From: [Clostridium] innocuum
Lineage (GTDB): Bacteria > Bacillota_I > Bacilli_A > Erysipelotrichales > Erysipelotrichaceae
Length of the DNA stretch: 64,000 nt
Reading direction: 5' to 3'
Assembly: GCA_012317185.1 (NCBI GenBank)
Contig: CP048838.1
Span: 2,294,001-2,358,000, forward strand
The translations under genes and the position numbers were made by a program. Below the pieces are notes generated by a model. The model was given only the letters and a program-made list of their open reading frames with translations, was not told the DNA's origin and ran no database searches. Below are positions 24,865 to 32,812 of this stretch, piece after piece. The stretch's first letter is position 1. The number at the start of each line of letters is the position of its first letter.

Positions 24865-25434
24865 CTAATGAAGATTGATCAGCCCCTTTTCCGTGCCCCA
24901 TGCTCCGGTCTGTACCTGCAGCTGCAGATTTTTATCATCAATCGTCGCCTTGGTTACATCGAACACGATTTTACCCTTTAAAGAAGCATCCGGATTGATT
25001 TCCTTGGCAAAAATGCTTTCATCTCCCAGATACATAATAGCTGTAGAATCTGTATTGTAGGTCTTGTCTCCCTTTTTCAGCTTAAAGAAGCTGTCCAGTA
25101 CACTCAAAGCATCATCTCCGTTGTTTTTCACGGTAACCGAAACAATTAGATAGGTTTCCTGTGCTTTCTGATTCAGATACTCATCGCCAATCGTATCCGT
25201 AGTTTCAATGCCGTTCACTGTGTATTCCACATCGCCTACCTTCAGCGTATCCTTGATACCATAGGTTTTCTCTTTCGGCTCCTTCTTTTTGTCTTCTTTC
25301 TTTTTGTTGTCGGTTTTCTCTGCTGCCGGCTCGCCGTTTTTCTTTTCCTCATCTCCTCCGCCTGCTAGTACTCCAATGACACCGAGCGCAAGAATTACGA
25401 TAAGTACAATCTGCCATTTCTTTAATTTTTTCAT
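24865..25434 (-). CDS. Membrane-anchored DUF4352 protein
   Basis: A 189-residue exported protein. MKKLKKWQIVLIVILALGVI is a signal anchor; there is no lipobox Cys, so it probably stays N-terminally anchored. A Lys/Glu-rich linker (about 28-58) leads to a DUF4352-type immunoglobulin-like domain, with VGDVEYTVNGIET, ETYLIVSVTVKNNGDDAL and GKIVFDV. These domains are common in Bacillota surface lipoproteins; function unknown. The start follows GGAGGGACCT. It is 43 nt from the upstream kinase gene, so the two may be linked. Confidence 0.82.
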   Translation of the reverse strand: MKKLKKWQIVLIVILALGVIGVLAGGGDEEKKNGEPAAEKTDNKKKEDKKKEPKEKTYGIKDTLKVGDVEYTVNGIETTDTIGDEYLNQKAQETYLIVSVTVKNNGDDALSVLDSFFKLKKGDKTYNTDSTAIMYLGDESIFAKEINPDASLKGKIVFDVTKATIDDKNLQLQVQTGAWGTEKGLINLH

Positions 25435-25477
25435 AGGTCCCTCCAGTTTTCTCATCCTGTATTTTGGAATGATTTTA

Positions 25478-26230
25478 TTATACCTTCTGTTCTTTTTGCA
25501 TTGGTATGCTTTCAGCATACTTTGCTGTAGAGCTGCAGCTTCGGCATGTTATGATAAAATCATTCTGCATCTGCGATATCGTCAGGTAGCGTTCCTCCTG
25601 TCTTTTAGCTGCGCTTTTCCGTATGATGGTGAGAAAGATATCCGCTTCGTTATTCCTCCATGCCGTATGTGCACACAATTCCTTCAGCAGAATTCCCATG
25701 GAATAAATATCACTTTGTTGATCGGATAAGCCGTAATACTGCTCCGGCGCTGCATAGCCGACACTTCCGGTACGTAGAACATCCTTGCGCGTTGTCATCA
25801 GCTTCGCAATCTCAAAATCGATCAGCACCACATGTCCCTTATCGATCAGAATGTTATCCGGCTTGATATCCCGATGAATGATCGGTGGTGTCTGTGCATG
25901 CAGATGCCCCACAACCGCAAACAGCTGGAGCATGATCCCGATGCACTCCTCAACCGGCAGCCTTCTTTGACTGAGCTTATATTCCAGTGTACATCCATTT
26001 ACAAACTCCTCTATCAGAATTGTCTTTTCATGACTGTAGCTGAAATCAATCACATTGGCAAGATATTCATACGGATGGCTCTGCAGCAGCTGATACAAAG
26101 AAAGATCCAGCTTTGCACGAACGACCTTTTTCACAAAGAACAGGTTTTCTATCATGTGCTGAACAAGCAGGATATCCTTTTCATCACTGTGAAACAGCAT
26201 AGCAACATCATCATATACTTCTAATCTCAT
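25478..26230 (-). CDS. Small Ser/Thr protein kinase-like protein (atypical)
   Basis: A 250-residue cytosolic protein kinase fold without membrane segment. The catalytic loop HRDIKPDNIL is intact and a candidate beta-3 lysine is in LFFVKKVV. The APE region reads GYAAPEQYYG. Odd points: no Gly-rich loop before the beta-3 strand, and the metal-binding DFG is DFE (VVLIDFEIAK). Some bacterial kinases of this subfamily carry such changes, so activity is plausible but unproven. The ATG follows AAGAGGGAAGCGTG. It lies between a paralogue and a DUF4352 protein. Confidence 0.82.
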   Translation of the reverse strand: MRLEVYDDVAMLFHSDEKDILLVQHMIENLFFVKKVVRAKLDLSLYQLLQSHPYEYLANVIDFSYSHEKTILIEEFVNGCTLEYKLSQRRLPVEECIGIMLQLFAVVGHLHAQTPPIIHRDIKPDNILIDKGHVVLIDFEIAKLMTTRKDVLRTGSVGYAAPEQYYGLSDQQSDIYSMGILLKELCAHTAWRNNEADIFLTIIRKSAAKRQEERYLTISQMQNDFIITCRSCSSTAKYAESIPMQKEQKV

Positions 26231-26260
26231 TTGCACGCTTCCCTCTTTATCACGAACAGA

Positions 26261-26311
26261 ATTATATAAAAAAACCGGAAAGCTTTGGTATGCTTACAGC
26301 AGACTTTCCAG
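26261..26311 (-). terminator. Terminator of the second kinase gene followed by a -10 box
   Basis: CTGGAAAG pairs with CTTTCCGG; the loop holds the TAA of the upstream kinase gene. Seven T residues follow and run into TATAAT (26261-26266), a likely -10 for the downstream kinase gene. The matching -35 is poor. Confidence 0.6.
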
Positions 26312-27367
26312 TATGGCTGCCAGAATCACCAGCAGACTGATTATGATAAACGCACAGAGAAACCACAGAATCGCACCTTTGAAGAAGCGTATGGATGTCC
26401 GTCCATGATCCTGAAGCGGAAGCAGCTCCCGAACATTCCCTGCATTTACCGTAATTGCCGGGATGATCGCCAGGCATAAACCAAAGGCGATTCTCTGACA
26501 GATCAGTGAATACGGGGATGGCGGAGGGGTCACGGTCATCGATGCTCCCAGAATTATACAAAGCCCGTAATATGCAAGAAACAGCAGCCGCTTTGCAGCG
26601 GAATCCCTTCGTATACCCGGCAGCTGCGTCAGTAAGACAGAAACGGAAGCGTGCGGCAGAGACTTCTCCTCGCAATATCCAAGCGCCTTTTGCAGCTCGC
26701 CAACACTTTGATAGCGTTTATCTGGATCCAGCTGCATACAGGTTTCAATGATGTGCTGAAACGGACTGTGGATATCCTTTGCCGTTACATCCTTTTGTAC
26801 CATCGTTTTTAAGACCGCTCCGATGGCGTATATATCACTGCGGCAGTCACTTTGATGAAACCCGTACTGCTCCGGTGAAGCATAACCGGCACTCCCCATC
26901 ACACGGGTATCGCGATTTTTATCCTGCTTGAAAACCCGTGCAATTTCAAAATCAATCAGCCGTATCTCCAGATGCTCCAGCACCATGATATTTCCCGGCT
27001 TGATATCCCGATGAATAACCGGCGGCTGCAGACTGTGAAGATGCTCAACCGCAGACAGCAGCTGCTGCATGATATGATGAATAGCCGCATCATCAAGTGA
27101 TCGCTCACTCAGCACGTACTCCAGTGTCGTTCCATTGATGAATTCCTCTACAAGGATGCACGTTTCCCCTCTGCGCGTCGCTTCATACAGCATCGGAATG
27201 CCGGGATGGGGATGCTGCATCAGCTGACGGTAAATCTGCAGCTCCGCACAGTCCCGCATTATCTTCTTAATGTAAAATTTCTGATCCAGACAGTTTTTCA
27301 CCAGCTGCACTGTTTTTTCTTCCGTTTCGGACAATGTACATATATCCTCTAATAAATCCAGACGCAT
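26294..27367 (-). CDS. Ser/Thr protein kinase-like protein with C-terminal membrane segments
   Basis: A 357-residue kinase-fold protein. The N-lobe has FYIKKI (candidate lysine) but again no Gly-rich loop. HRDIKPGNIMV is the catalytic loop, DFE replaces DFG (IRLIDFEIAR), and GYASPEQYG gives the APE-like motif. After the kinase domain (to about 235) come three hydrophobic segments, near 260-278, 290-310 and 333-355. It is about 35-40% identical by eye to the smaller kinase beside it, so they are tandem paralogues. The ATG follows AAAGGAGAATTT. Divergent from an XRE regulator. Confidence 0.82.
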   Translation of the reverse strand: MRLDLLEDICTLSETEEKTVQLVKNCLDQKFYIKKIMRDCAELQIYRQLMQHPHPGIPMLYEATRRGETCILVEEFINGTTLEYVLSERSLDDAAIHHIMQQLLSAVEHLHSLQPPVIHRDIKPGNIMVLEHLEIRLIDFEIARVFKQDKNRDTRVMGSAGYASPEQYGFHQSDCRSDIYAIGAVLKTMVQKDVTAKDIHSPFQHIIETCMQLDPDKRYQSVGELQKALGYCEEKSLPHASVSVLLTQLPGIRRDSAAKRLLFLAYYGLCIILGASMTVTPPPSPYSLICQRIAFGLCLAIIPAITVNAGNVRELLPLQDHGRTSIRFFKGAILWFLCAFIIISLLVILAAILESLL

Positions 27368-27382
27368 AAATTCTCCTTTAGC

Positions 27383-27411
27383 TTGCAATAATCGTGATTT
27401 GATTATATCAT
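27383..27411 (+). promoter_or_regulatory. Promoter of the XRE-family gene
   Basis: -35 TTGCAA, 17 nt, -10 TATCAT, then an AT-rich stretch; the start codon is 16 nt further. The -35 overlaps the beginning of the divergent kinase transcript region. Confidence 0.6.
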
Positions 27412-27427
27412 AATATCTGGTGATTGT

Positions 27428-27856
27428 ATGCAGAAACAGAAAACGAAGGATTTGGAAGATATCCTGAAGAAGGCCGGCGCGCTGGAGAAAGATCGTATTT
27501 TAAAAGAAATCCGTGATGTATCCTTTGTGGATTACATCAATGAAATCCTGTTGGAAAAGGATTTGGAGAAGTCCGATATCATTCGGGATGCCCAGATTCC
27601 AAGAACCTATGCCTATCAGATATTTCAGGGGAGCAAGCAGGCCGGTCGAGATAAGATTCTGCAGCTTGCTATAGCTATGAAGCTGAATCTAGAGGAAACC
27701 AACCGTCTGTTGACCGTGGCACATCATAACCATCTGTATGCCAAGCAGCAGCGGGATGCGATATTGATTTTCGGCATCAGCAAGCAGTATTCTCTGATGC
27801 AGATCAACGAATTGCTGGATGAGTTCCATCATGAGCTGCTCGGTGATTTCAGCTAG
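27428..27856 (+). CDS. XRE-type helix-turn-helix regulator
   Basis: A 142-residue protein with a Cro/C1-like DNA-binding fold in the middle (about 45-95). EKSDIIRDAQIPRTYAYQIFQG is the helix-turn-helix, and SKQAGRDKILQLAIAMKLNLEETNRLLTVA is the rest of the fold. The N-terminal 40 residues are charged and helical. The C-terminal part (about 100-142) may bind a partner. It is transcribed divergently from two kinase-like genes, a pairing I have seen described in other Bacillota, so it could be their target or regulator; that is inference. Confidence 0.8.
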   Translation: MQKQKTKDLEDILKKAGALEKDRILKEIRDVSFVDYINEILLEKDLEKSDIIRDAQIPRTYAYQIFQGSKQAGRDKILQLAIAMKLNLEETNRLLTVAHHNHLYAKQQRDAILIFGISKQYSLMQINELLDEFHHELLGDFS

Positions 27857-27922
27857 CTTCACATAGCATGTTTCATGTTTTGAAATATTTAACACAGCGT
27901 GAAAAGGCTTATCCTATAGAAA

Positions 27923-27964
27923 AAGACCCGGCAGAGCGTTGATAACTTGTCAGGTCTTCTTTTA
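27923..27964 (+). terminator. Terminator after the XRE gene
   Basis: AAGACC and GGTCTT form the outer stem, extended by imperfect CGGCA/TGTCA pairing, followed by CTTTTATTT. Confidence 0.65.
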
Positions 27965-28055
27965 TTTCGGAATTGAGCATCACCGCCCGCAGGCGTGCTA
28001 TCATCCGCCTGTACAAAACGATGCATGATTGGGTGGGATAAGCAAAAGCAAAGAA

Positions 28056-28099
28056 AAAGGCACAGGAACCTCGCTTTAATCGTGTGTTTCTGCGCCTTT
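28056..28099 (-). terminator. Terminator downstream of obg, likely bidirectional
   Basis: AAAGGC-a-CAG pairs with CTG-c-GCCTTT across a long loop. On the minus strand TTTTTCTTTG follows; on the plus strand CTTTTTTG follows. The rest of 27857-28154 shows no coding signal. Confidence 0.6.
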
Positions 28100-28154
28100 G
28101 CTTTTTTGCCATGAAGCCAACCCATGTTTCATGAAGGGGAATGTCGGTATGACG

Positions 28155-29444
28155 TTACTCGACAAATTCAAACTGAATATCACAGATGGTTACGACATCG
28201 CCGTCCTTACAGCCGGCTTTGCGCAGTGCTTCATCAATTCCCATTTTCCGCATTTTGCGGGCAAATCGCATGAAGTCCTCTTCATTATCCATCTTGCTCA
28301 TCTTAAAGCTGCGTTCCAGCTCTTCCCCACTCAGCTCCCAGTTGCCATTTCCCATGTTGTGTACCTCAAAGGCAGGCTGCTCAGGTTCAAATTTGTAAAG
28401 CACACCTTCCGCCTCTTCATCACTGGCATCATCGTTATATAACGGAAACTGCGGTGTTGTTTCCAGCAGATCGGCTGCGCGATAGAGAACCGGCTCCAGA
28501 CCCTCTGCAATAATCGTTGTGGTCTCAAATACCTCAACCTCGGGATAGGCCTTTCTGAAGCGCTTCAGGTTTTCCTGTGCTCCATCCAGATCCATCTTAT
28601 TCGCAAGAACGATCTGCGGACGCTCCATCAGACGGTATTCATACTGCTTTAGCTCATCATTGATGGTTTTATAGTCCGCAACAGGATCGCGGCCGTCATT
28701 CGCTCCCATATCCACAACGTGGATGATAACACGGCAGCGTTCGATATGACGAAGAAACTGGTGTCCAAGCCCCTTTCCTTCACTCGCTCCTTCAATCAGT
28801 CCGGGCAGATCCGCCATGACAAAGCTTCTGCCATCCGGAACCTGCACCATCCCCAGATTCGGAGCCAACGTTGTAAAGTGGTATTCCGCGATTTCCGGCT
28901 TCGCCTTGGATACAACGGACAGCAATGTGGATTTCCCAACAGATGGGAAGCCAACCAGTCCGACATCCGCCAGCACCTTCAGTTCGACCATAATATCACG
29001 TTCTTCCCCCGGTGCGCCCAGCTCACTGTACTGAGGTGCCGTGTTTTTACTGGATTTAAAGTGGAAATTGCCGCGGCCGCCCTTTCCGCCCTTGGCGATG
29101 ATTTCCTTTTGTCCCTTGCGTGTGAGATCCGCCAGAATTCTTCCGGTTTTCTCATCCTTTACAAGCGTACCCTGCGGCACCTTGATAATGCAGTCTGCCC
29201 CATCGGCACCATGCATTTTCTTTGTCTTTCCGTTCCCGCCCGGCTCTGCAGCCATCTTGCGGTTGTAGCGCAGATCCAGCAGTGTTGTCTTTCCTTCATC
29301 GACCATAAAAACGACATCACCGCCAGCCCCGCCGTCTCCGCCGCTGGGACCACCGTAGGCAACATATTTTTCACGCCGGAAAGCAACGATTCCATCTCCG
29401 CCTTTTCCAGCCTTCACATGTACTTTTACACGATCTATAAACAT
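28155..29444 (-). CDS. obg: GTPase Obg/CgtA
   Basis: Obg is an essential GTPase linked to 50S assembly and the stringent response. The 429-residue protein has the Gly-rich Obg domain (about 1-158, e.g. KAGKGGDGIVAFRREKYV), then the G domain with GFPSVGKST (G1), TLAPNLG (G2), DLPGLIEGASEGKGLG (G3) and NKMDL (G4). The C-terminal OCT domain runs from about 350 to 429. The start follows AAGGAGGTGCCTGA. It lies downstream of rpmA with an intervening terminator. Confidence 0.97.
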   Translation of the reverse strand: MFIDRVKVHVKAGKGGDGIVAFRREKYVAYGGPSGGDGGAGGDVVFMVDEGKTTLLDLRYNRKMAAEPGGNGKTKKMHGADGADCIIKVPQGTLVKDEKTGRILADLTRKGQKEIIAKGGKGGRGNFHFKSSKNTAPQYSELGAPGEERDIMVELKVLADVGLVGFPSVGKSTLLSVVSKAKPEIAEYHFTTLAPNLGMVQVPDGRSFVMADLPGLIEGASEGKGLGHQFLRHIERCRVIIHVVDMGANDGRDPVADYKTINDELKQYEYRLMERPQIVLANKMDLDGAQENLKRFRKAYPEVEVFETTTIIAEGLEPVLYRAADLLETTPQFPLYNDDASDEEAEGVLYKFEPEQPAFEVHNMGNGNWELSGEELERSFKMSKMDNEEDFMRFARKMRKMGIDEALRKAGCKDGDVVTICDIQFEFVE

Positions 29445-29486
29445 TCAGGCACCTCCTTGTCTCCTTCTGTTATCCTGCTCAAAAAT

Positions 29487-29509
29487 AAAATCCCCATACC
29501 GGGGATTTT
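29487..29509 (-). terminator. Intercistronic terminator between rpmA and obg
   Basis: AAAATCCCC and GGGGATTTT form a perfect 9-bp stem with a 5-nt loop; ATTTTTG follows on the minus strand. It should reduce obg transcription relative to the ribosomal genes. Confidence 0.8.
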
Positions 29510-29513
29510 TTCA

Positions 29514-29798
29514 TTACGCCTGTGGGTAAACGGACACTTTTTTCTTGTCTTTACCTAAACGTTCGTATTTTACAACACCATTCACTTTTGCGAATAACGT
29601 GTCATCTCCACCTTTTCCAACGTTTGTTCCCGGGTGAATTTTCGTACCACGCTGGCGGTAAATGATACTTCCTGCATGGCAGAACTGTCCATCAGCCAGT
29701 TTTGCTCCAAGACGTTTGGATTCGGAGTCACGGCCGTTCTTTGTAGAACCAACACCCTTTTTGGATGCGAACAGCTGAATATCTAATACAAATTTCAT
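29514..29798 (-). CDS. rpmA: 50S ribosomal protein L27 (Prp-cleaved type)
   Basis: L27 lies near the peptidyl transferase centre. The ATG after CAGGAGGTGTGATT gives 94 residues. The N-terminal extension MKFVLDIQLFASKKG fits the Bacillota type, which the protease Prp removes just before ASKKG; the gene for Prp lies 2 nt upstream. GVGSTKNGRDSESKRLG and KIHPGTNVGKGGDDTL are standard L27 motifs. Confidence 0.97.
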   Translation of the reverse strand: MKFVLDIQLFASKKGVGSTKNGRDSESKRLGAKLADGQFCHAGSIIYRQRGTKIHPGTNVGKGGDDTLFAKVNGVVKYERLGKDKKKVSVYPQA

Positions 29799-29800
29799 AA

Positions 29801-30115
29801 TCACACCTCCTGATCGTTTATTGTAATATAGTCTGCATAGCTTTCCTGCATGGTTGACAGCTGATAGTACATTCCCTGTAACAGGATACCTGCTGTAGCA
29901 TCTGGCAGGATCGTTTCAATTTTGATGTATGCTTCCTTCAAAACGAAGTCGCATGCTTCAGGCACCATCTCATCTAAAGCATTCATCATTCCTACAGCTA
30001 TGGAACTCACTCCGGCACATACCAAATCCTGACCGGCATCTGCATAGCCTGCATGATCTCTGATTTCCACTTCCTGTATAATACCCTGATGCCGCTTTAC
30101 ATGGACTCTTACCAT
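29801..30115 (-). CDS. prp: Ribosomal-processing cysteine protease Prp
   Basis: Prp (YsxB) cleaves the N-terminal extension of L27. The 104-residue protein has the catalytic pair in RDHAGYADAGQDLVCAGVSS, with His in HAGY and Cys in VCAGVS, the family signature. The position between rplU and rpmA is the conserved one. Start is the ATG at the end of the rplU spacer, 3 nt after the L21 stop. Confidence 0.95.
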   Translation of the reverse strand: MVRVHVKRHQGIIQEVEIRDHAGYADAGQDLVCAGVSSIAVGMMNALDEMVPEACDFVLKEAYIKIETILPDATAGILLQGMYYQLSTMQESYADYITINDQEV

Positions 30116-30118
30116 ACA

Positions 30119-30430
30119 TTAAGCCTCGATTGATTCGATTGTCAGTTTTGTGTAAGGCTGACGGTGTCCCTGCTTGCGGTGTGAGCTACCTTTTTTAGCC
30201 TTGTATTTGTAGACGATGATCTTCTTTGCTTTTCCCTGCTTTTCAACCTTTGCGTTGACCTTAACTCCCTTTACATATGGAGTACCAACACGAAGAGAAC
30301 GGTTGCAGTAAGCGACTACCTTGTCAAATACAACAGCTTCGCCTTCCTGAACGTCCAGCTTTTCTACGAAGATTGTGGAACCCTCTTCTACACGGATCTG
30401 TTTTCCGCCTGTTTCAATGATTGCGTACAT
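30119..30430 (-). CDS. rplU: 50S ribosomal protein L21
   Basis: L21 is a 23S-rRNA-binding large-subunit protein. The ATG after GAAGGAGGTGCGATTT gives 103 residues beginning MYAIIETGGKQIRVEEG. The basic loop YKAKKGSSHRKQGHRQPYT is the L21 signature. An upstream in-frame start is not supported. First gene of rplU-prp-rpmA-obg. Confidence 0.97.
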   Translation of the reverse strand: MYAIIETGGKQIRVEEGSTIFVEKLDVQEGEAVVFDKVVAYCNRSLRVGTPYVKGVKVNAKVEKQGKAKKIIVYKYKAKKGSSHRKQGHRQPYTKLTIESIEA

Positions 30431-30540
30431 AAATCGCACCTCCTTCTAAATAATTTAAGACTCGCCATGCAAGGTGATGATTTCCATACTTAAACCCTGT
30501 TCTGAGCGGTTGTAAATCCGGGAGGACATACAACATGGTT
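30431..30540 (-). promoter_or_regulatory. Structured 5' leader of rplU, likely L21 autoregulatory leader
   Basis: Between the promoter and the rplU start is about 110 nt of untranslated RNA. It contains GGATTTACAACCGCTCAG and an inverted TAACATAACCATG/CATGG stretch. Bacillota rplU genes usually carry an RNA leader (Rfam L21 leader) that responds to L21. I assign it by position and partial similarity recalled, not by a covariance search. Confidence 0.5.
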
Positions 30541-30569
30541 ATGTTACCATAAACAGCTTTTTAACGCAA
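30541..30569 (-). promoter_or_regulatory. Promoter of rplU-prp-rpmA-obg
   Basis: Minus-strand -35 TTGCGT, 17 nt, extended -10 TGG-TAACAT. It lies about 110 nt before rplU and about 38 nt from the left end of the IS66 element. Confidence 0.65.
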
Positions 30570-30607
30570 CACTTTTTTCATTTTTTTACATGATGCAAAC
30601 ATGCATT

Positions 30608-30624
30608 GTTACTATTCACCGATA
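30608..30624 (+). repeat. Left inverted repeat of the IS66 element
   Basis: GTTACTATTCACCGATA, matching the right end in inverted orientation with one mismatch. Confidence 0.8.
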
Positions 30625-30632
30625 CTCATAAA

Positions 30633-30676
30633 AAATCAAAGCCATCCCTCTTATGATTGAAGGATGGCTTTGATTT
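30633..30676 (-). terminator. Terminator of the IS66 transposase gene
   Basis: AAATCAAAGCCATCC and GGATGGCTTTGATTT form a perfect 15-bp stem with a 14-nt loop that holds the transposase stop codon; TTTTTATG follows. It would also stop read-through out of the element. Confidence 0.8.
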
Positions 30677-32342
30677 CTTCCAGTGTATTTTTCTTCTGTA
30701 AGGAACACGTTTGCACTACTGTATGTATTGCCGCAAAATAATTAGCTGTTTCTAGACTGAGACTCTGTCCGCTGATCTTCTTCTTTGCTTTTGTCGGCCG
30801 CATCTGTCTCTCTGCTATATTATTATCAGAAGGAACAGTAAAATCCTTGATGAATCTCAGATGTTCTTCTTTATACTCCACCATCCGTTTCATCAATTTT
30901 ATATATCCCGGTACATATTTGGCTGCTACTTTTTTTGGATGCTCTGAAGCATACTTTTCTAACTCATCATTCAGGATCTCCATATATCTTTCTTCGTATG
31001 AGCTGATCTGTTTTTCATCCATCTTCATGATTCTATGTCTAACCAGTTCTTTCTTTTCATGGATCATGTTCTGAATCAGTTCCATCATTCTTGCACACGC
31101 TTCATTCTTATCCAGTTCTGCTCCTTCTTTTAAATATCTCAGAATATGTGCATTACATTCTCCATGGTCGCAGCTTTTCAAATCATAATATGCCTTATAA
31201 TGATCATGGATCAGACATTCTTCATAATCATTCAGTATTCCCAGCGGTCCTTTCTCCGTATCTTTCCGCTTCTCTGTGACAATAAAAAATGCTCTTTGTT
31301 CACTTACGATCACATGTAACCATGCACGCGTTCCATTGATTTTCCATCCTGTTTCGTCTACATGCAGGATTCTTTCTTTTCGCAATTCTTTTAGAATCTC
31401 ATTTTGATAGTTTATACTTTTTTGTTGTAATACTTCTTCCCATTTCACGATGACTGATGCACTGAGATTTATCTTCCCCATACTCATTTCATTGATCATC
31501 GTACACAGTCTGTTCAACGGAATCGTCCCTTTGCTGTTCAGATACAGTATCATCGCTTTGAAATCATCATGATAGGACACACTGCTGATTCGATACCTGC
31601 GCATTTCTTTTTCCGGAAGCACCTGTCCTTGTACTGCTGTTATATATCTTGTTTCCGTAATCTCCGTTTTCAGTCTTGCATCGATTTCCTGTGTTCTATA
31701 GTATAGGAGCTCGTTCTCCGCATTTAAAATAGCCTCTGCTCCTACAGGTGCTTGTCTTACGATTCTATATATGATCTTATCTGCAGTATCTTTCAAGCTG
31801 ATACGATGTACCGTATGTCCTTTCTGTCCACCTTTTTTCAATCCAGTCTTTGTCCTTGAATTTGCGACTTTTCTGTATTCATCCTTTGATGGGGGAATAC
31901 TGGAATTACAGGAGTTTTTCTTGCTCATCCTTTTATATCGGTTATTTTCTTTTCTCAGCTTTTCTATCTCTCTTCGTAATTTTTCATTTTCAGTATGTAG
32001 TTTATTGTTTTCGTTATAAGAATGCTGGAGTTCGCCTTTTATAATCTTCTCCTGCTTTTTGATCTCTTCTTCAAAATCTTTGATGATATTACTGGCCTCT
32101 TCATCTTTTTCTTTCAATTTTTGATTCAGATTATATTGGATCGCCTTCATATCCTTCAGTTTTGCCTGCACATCTTGATTCTTTTTTACGAGGTTCCGGT
32201 TACTGACCACGATTCTCTTATATTCCGTGTTCAAATGTACATTTTGATGTTCGAGATATTCTACGATCCCTATCAGTTTATGATCAAAATGTTCCTTATG
32301 CAGTAAAATGTTGTTTAATGTAATCCTATCCTTTGTCATCAT
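30651..32342 (-). CDS. tnpC: IS66-family transposase (TnpC type)
   Basis: A 563-residue DDE transposase. The N-terminus (about 20-170) is a long coiled coil rich in Lys/Glu/Asn. SIPPSKDEYRK and GLKKGGQKGHTVHR are the usual IS66 linker motifs. The catalytic domain shows HVDETGWKING (D), IHDHYKAYYD (D) and SDNNIAERQMRPTKAKKKISG (E). The C-terminal IS66 tail (HTVVQTCSLQKKN) is present, so the gene looks intact. The ATG follows AAAAGGAAGATATCAAT; an upstream extension has no support. Its codons are more AT-rich than neighbouring genes. Confidence 0.93.
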   Translation of the reverse strand: MMTKDRITLNNILLHKEHFDHKLIGIVEYLEHQNVHLNTEYKRIVVSNRNLVKKNQDVQAKLKDMKAIQYNLNQKLKEKDEEASNIIKDFEEEIKKQEKIIKGELQHSYNENNKLHTENEKLRREIEKLRKENNRYKRMSKKNSCNSSIPPSKDEYRKVANSRTKTGLKKGGQKGHTVHRISLKDTADKIIYRIVRQAPVGAEAILNAENELLYYRTQEIDARLKTEITETRYITAVQGQVLPEKEMRRYRISSVSYHDDFKAMILYLNSKGTIPLNRLCTMINEMSMGKINLSASVIVKWEEVLQQKSINYQNEILKELRKERILHVDETGWKINGTRAWLHVIVSEQRAFFIVTEKRKDTEKGPLGILNDYEECLIHDHYKAYYDLKSCDHGECNAHILRYLKEGAELDKNEACARMMELIQNMIHEKKELVRHRIMKMDEKQISSYEERYMEILNDELEKYASEHPKKVAAKYVPGYIKLMKRMVEYKEEHLRFIKDFTVPSDNNIAERQMRPTKAKKKISGQSLSLETANYFAAIHTVVQTCSLQKKNTLEEIKAILQS

Positions 32343-32370
32343 ATTGATATCTTCCTTTTTCTCTGAAGAT

Positions 32371-32379
32371 ATTATATCA
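32371..32379 (-). promoter_or_regulatory. Extended -10 element of the IS66 transposase promoter
   Basis: Minus-strand TGA-TATAAT, about 30 nt before the transposase ATG. No convincing -35 hexamer is seen. Confidence 0.5.
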
Positions 32380-32462
32380 TATGATTTTATACGACTACTG
32401 TGGATAACTTTCTTCAAAGCTTTTTTATCATAATATGTATTGCATATCAACGTTGTTGCTTA

Positions 32463-32482
32463 AAAGCCTTCTATCAGGCTTT
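32463..32482 (-). terminator. Hairpin in the IS66 upstream region
   Basis: AAAGCC and GGCTTT with an 8-nt loop, followed by TTAAGC on the minus strand. Placed between the right end and the transposase promoter, it could block transcription entering from outside. The T-run is short. Confidence 0.4.
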
Positions 32483-32616
32483 GGCAGGCTCTGAGCAATC
32501 GTTATATTCGCTGCAAGTCATTTTTTACTCTCTTTTTATTAACATCATTAAAACTGCTTTTAATGTCATATTATTTTTTTTGTTTATTTGCTTTTTCCTC
32601 TTGACACCTTTTATTC

Positions 32617-32633
32617 TATCGGTGAACAGTAAC
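32617..32633 (-). repeat. Right inverted repeat of the IS66 element
   Basis: Plus strand TATCGGTGAACAGTAAC, the inverted counterpart of the left end. Confidence 0.8.
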
Positions 32634-32812
32634 TGGCCACATGCAGCCATATTCGTATGCAGGAGTACTTTCATAAAAATTCGGATACAGAAATTGGAAT
32701 ACGTATAGTAAAAAGCCACAATACCTTCATAGGTTACGATCCATGAGCATATGAGTATTCTGATTTACCTGAAATGATCTATACTATGTGCATGAGAAAA
32801 GAGGACATTCAC

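Larger units (their letters stand above)
30608..32633 (-). mobile_element. IS66-family insertion sequence, about 2.03 kb
   Basis: The element is bounded by near-perfect inverted ends: GTTACTATTCACCGATA on the left and, read inward from the right, GTTACTGTTCACCGATA (16 of 17 identical). It carries one transposase gene. No tnpA/tnpB accessory genes of classic IS66 are visible, as in the single-gene members. IS66 elements usually give 8-bp target duplications; the flanks here (CATGCATT left, TGGCCACA right) do not match, so either the target site has changed or the ends have rearranged. Confidence 0.8.

Noticed and set aside
30600..32641. Target-site duplication for the IS66 element
   Set aside because: The 8-bp flanks CATGCATT and TGGCCACA do not match; the CATGCA shared nearby is out of register.
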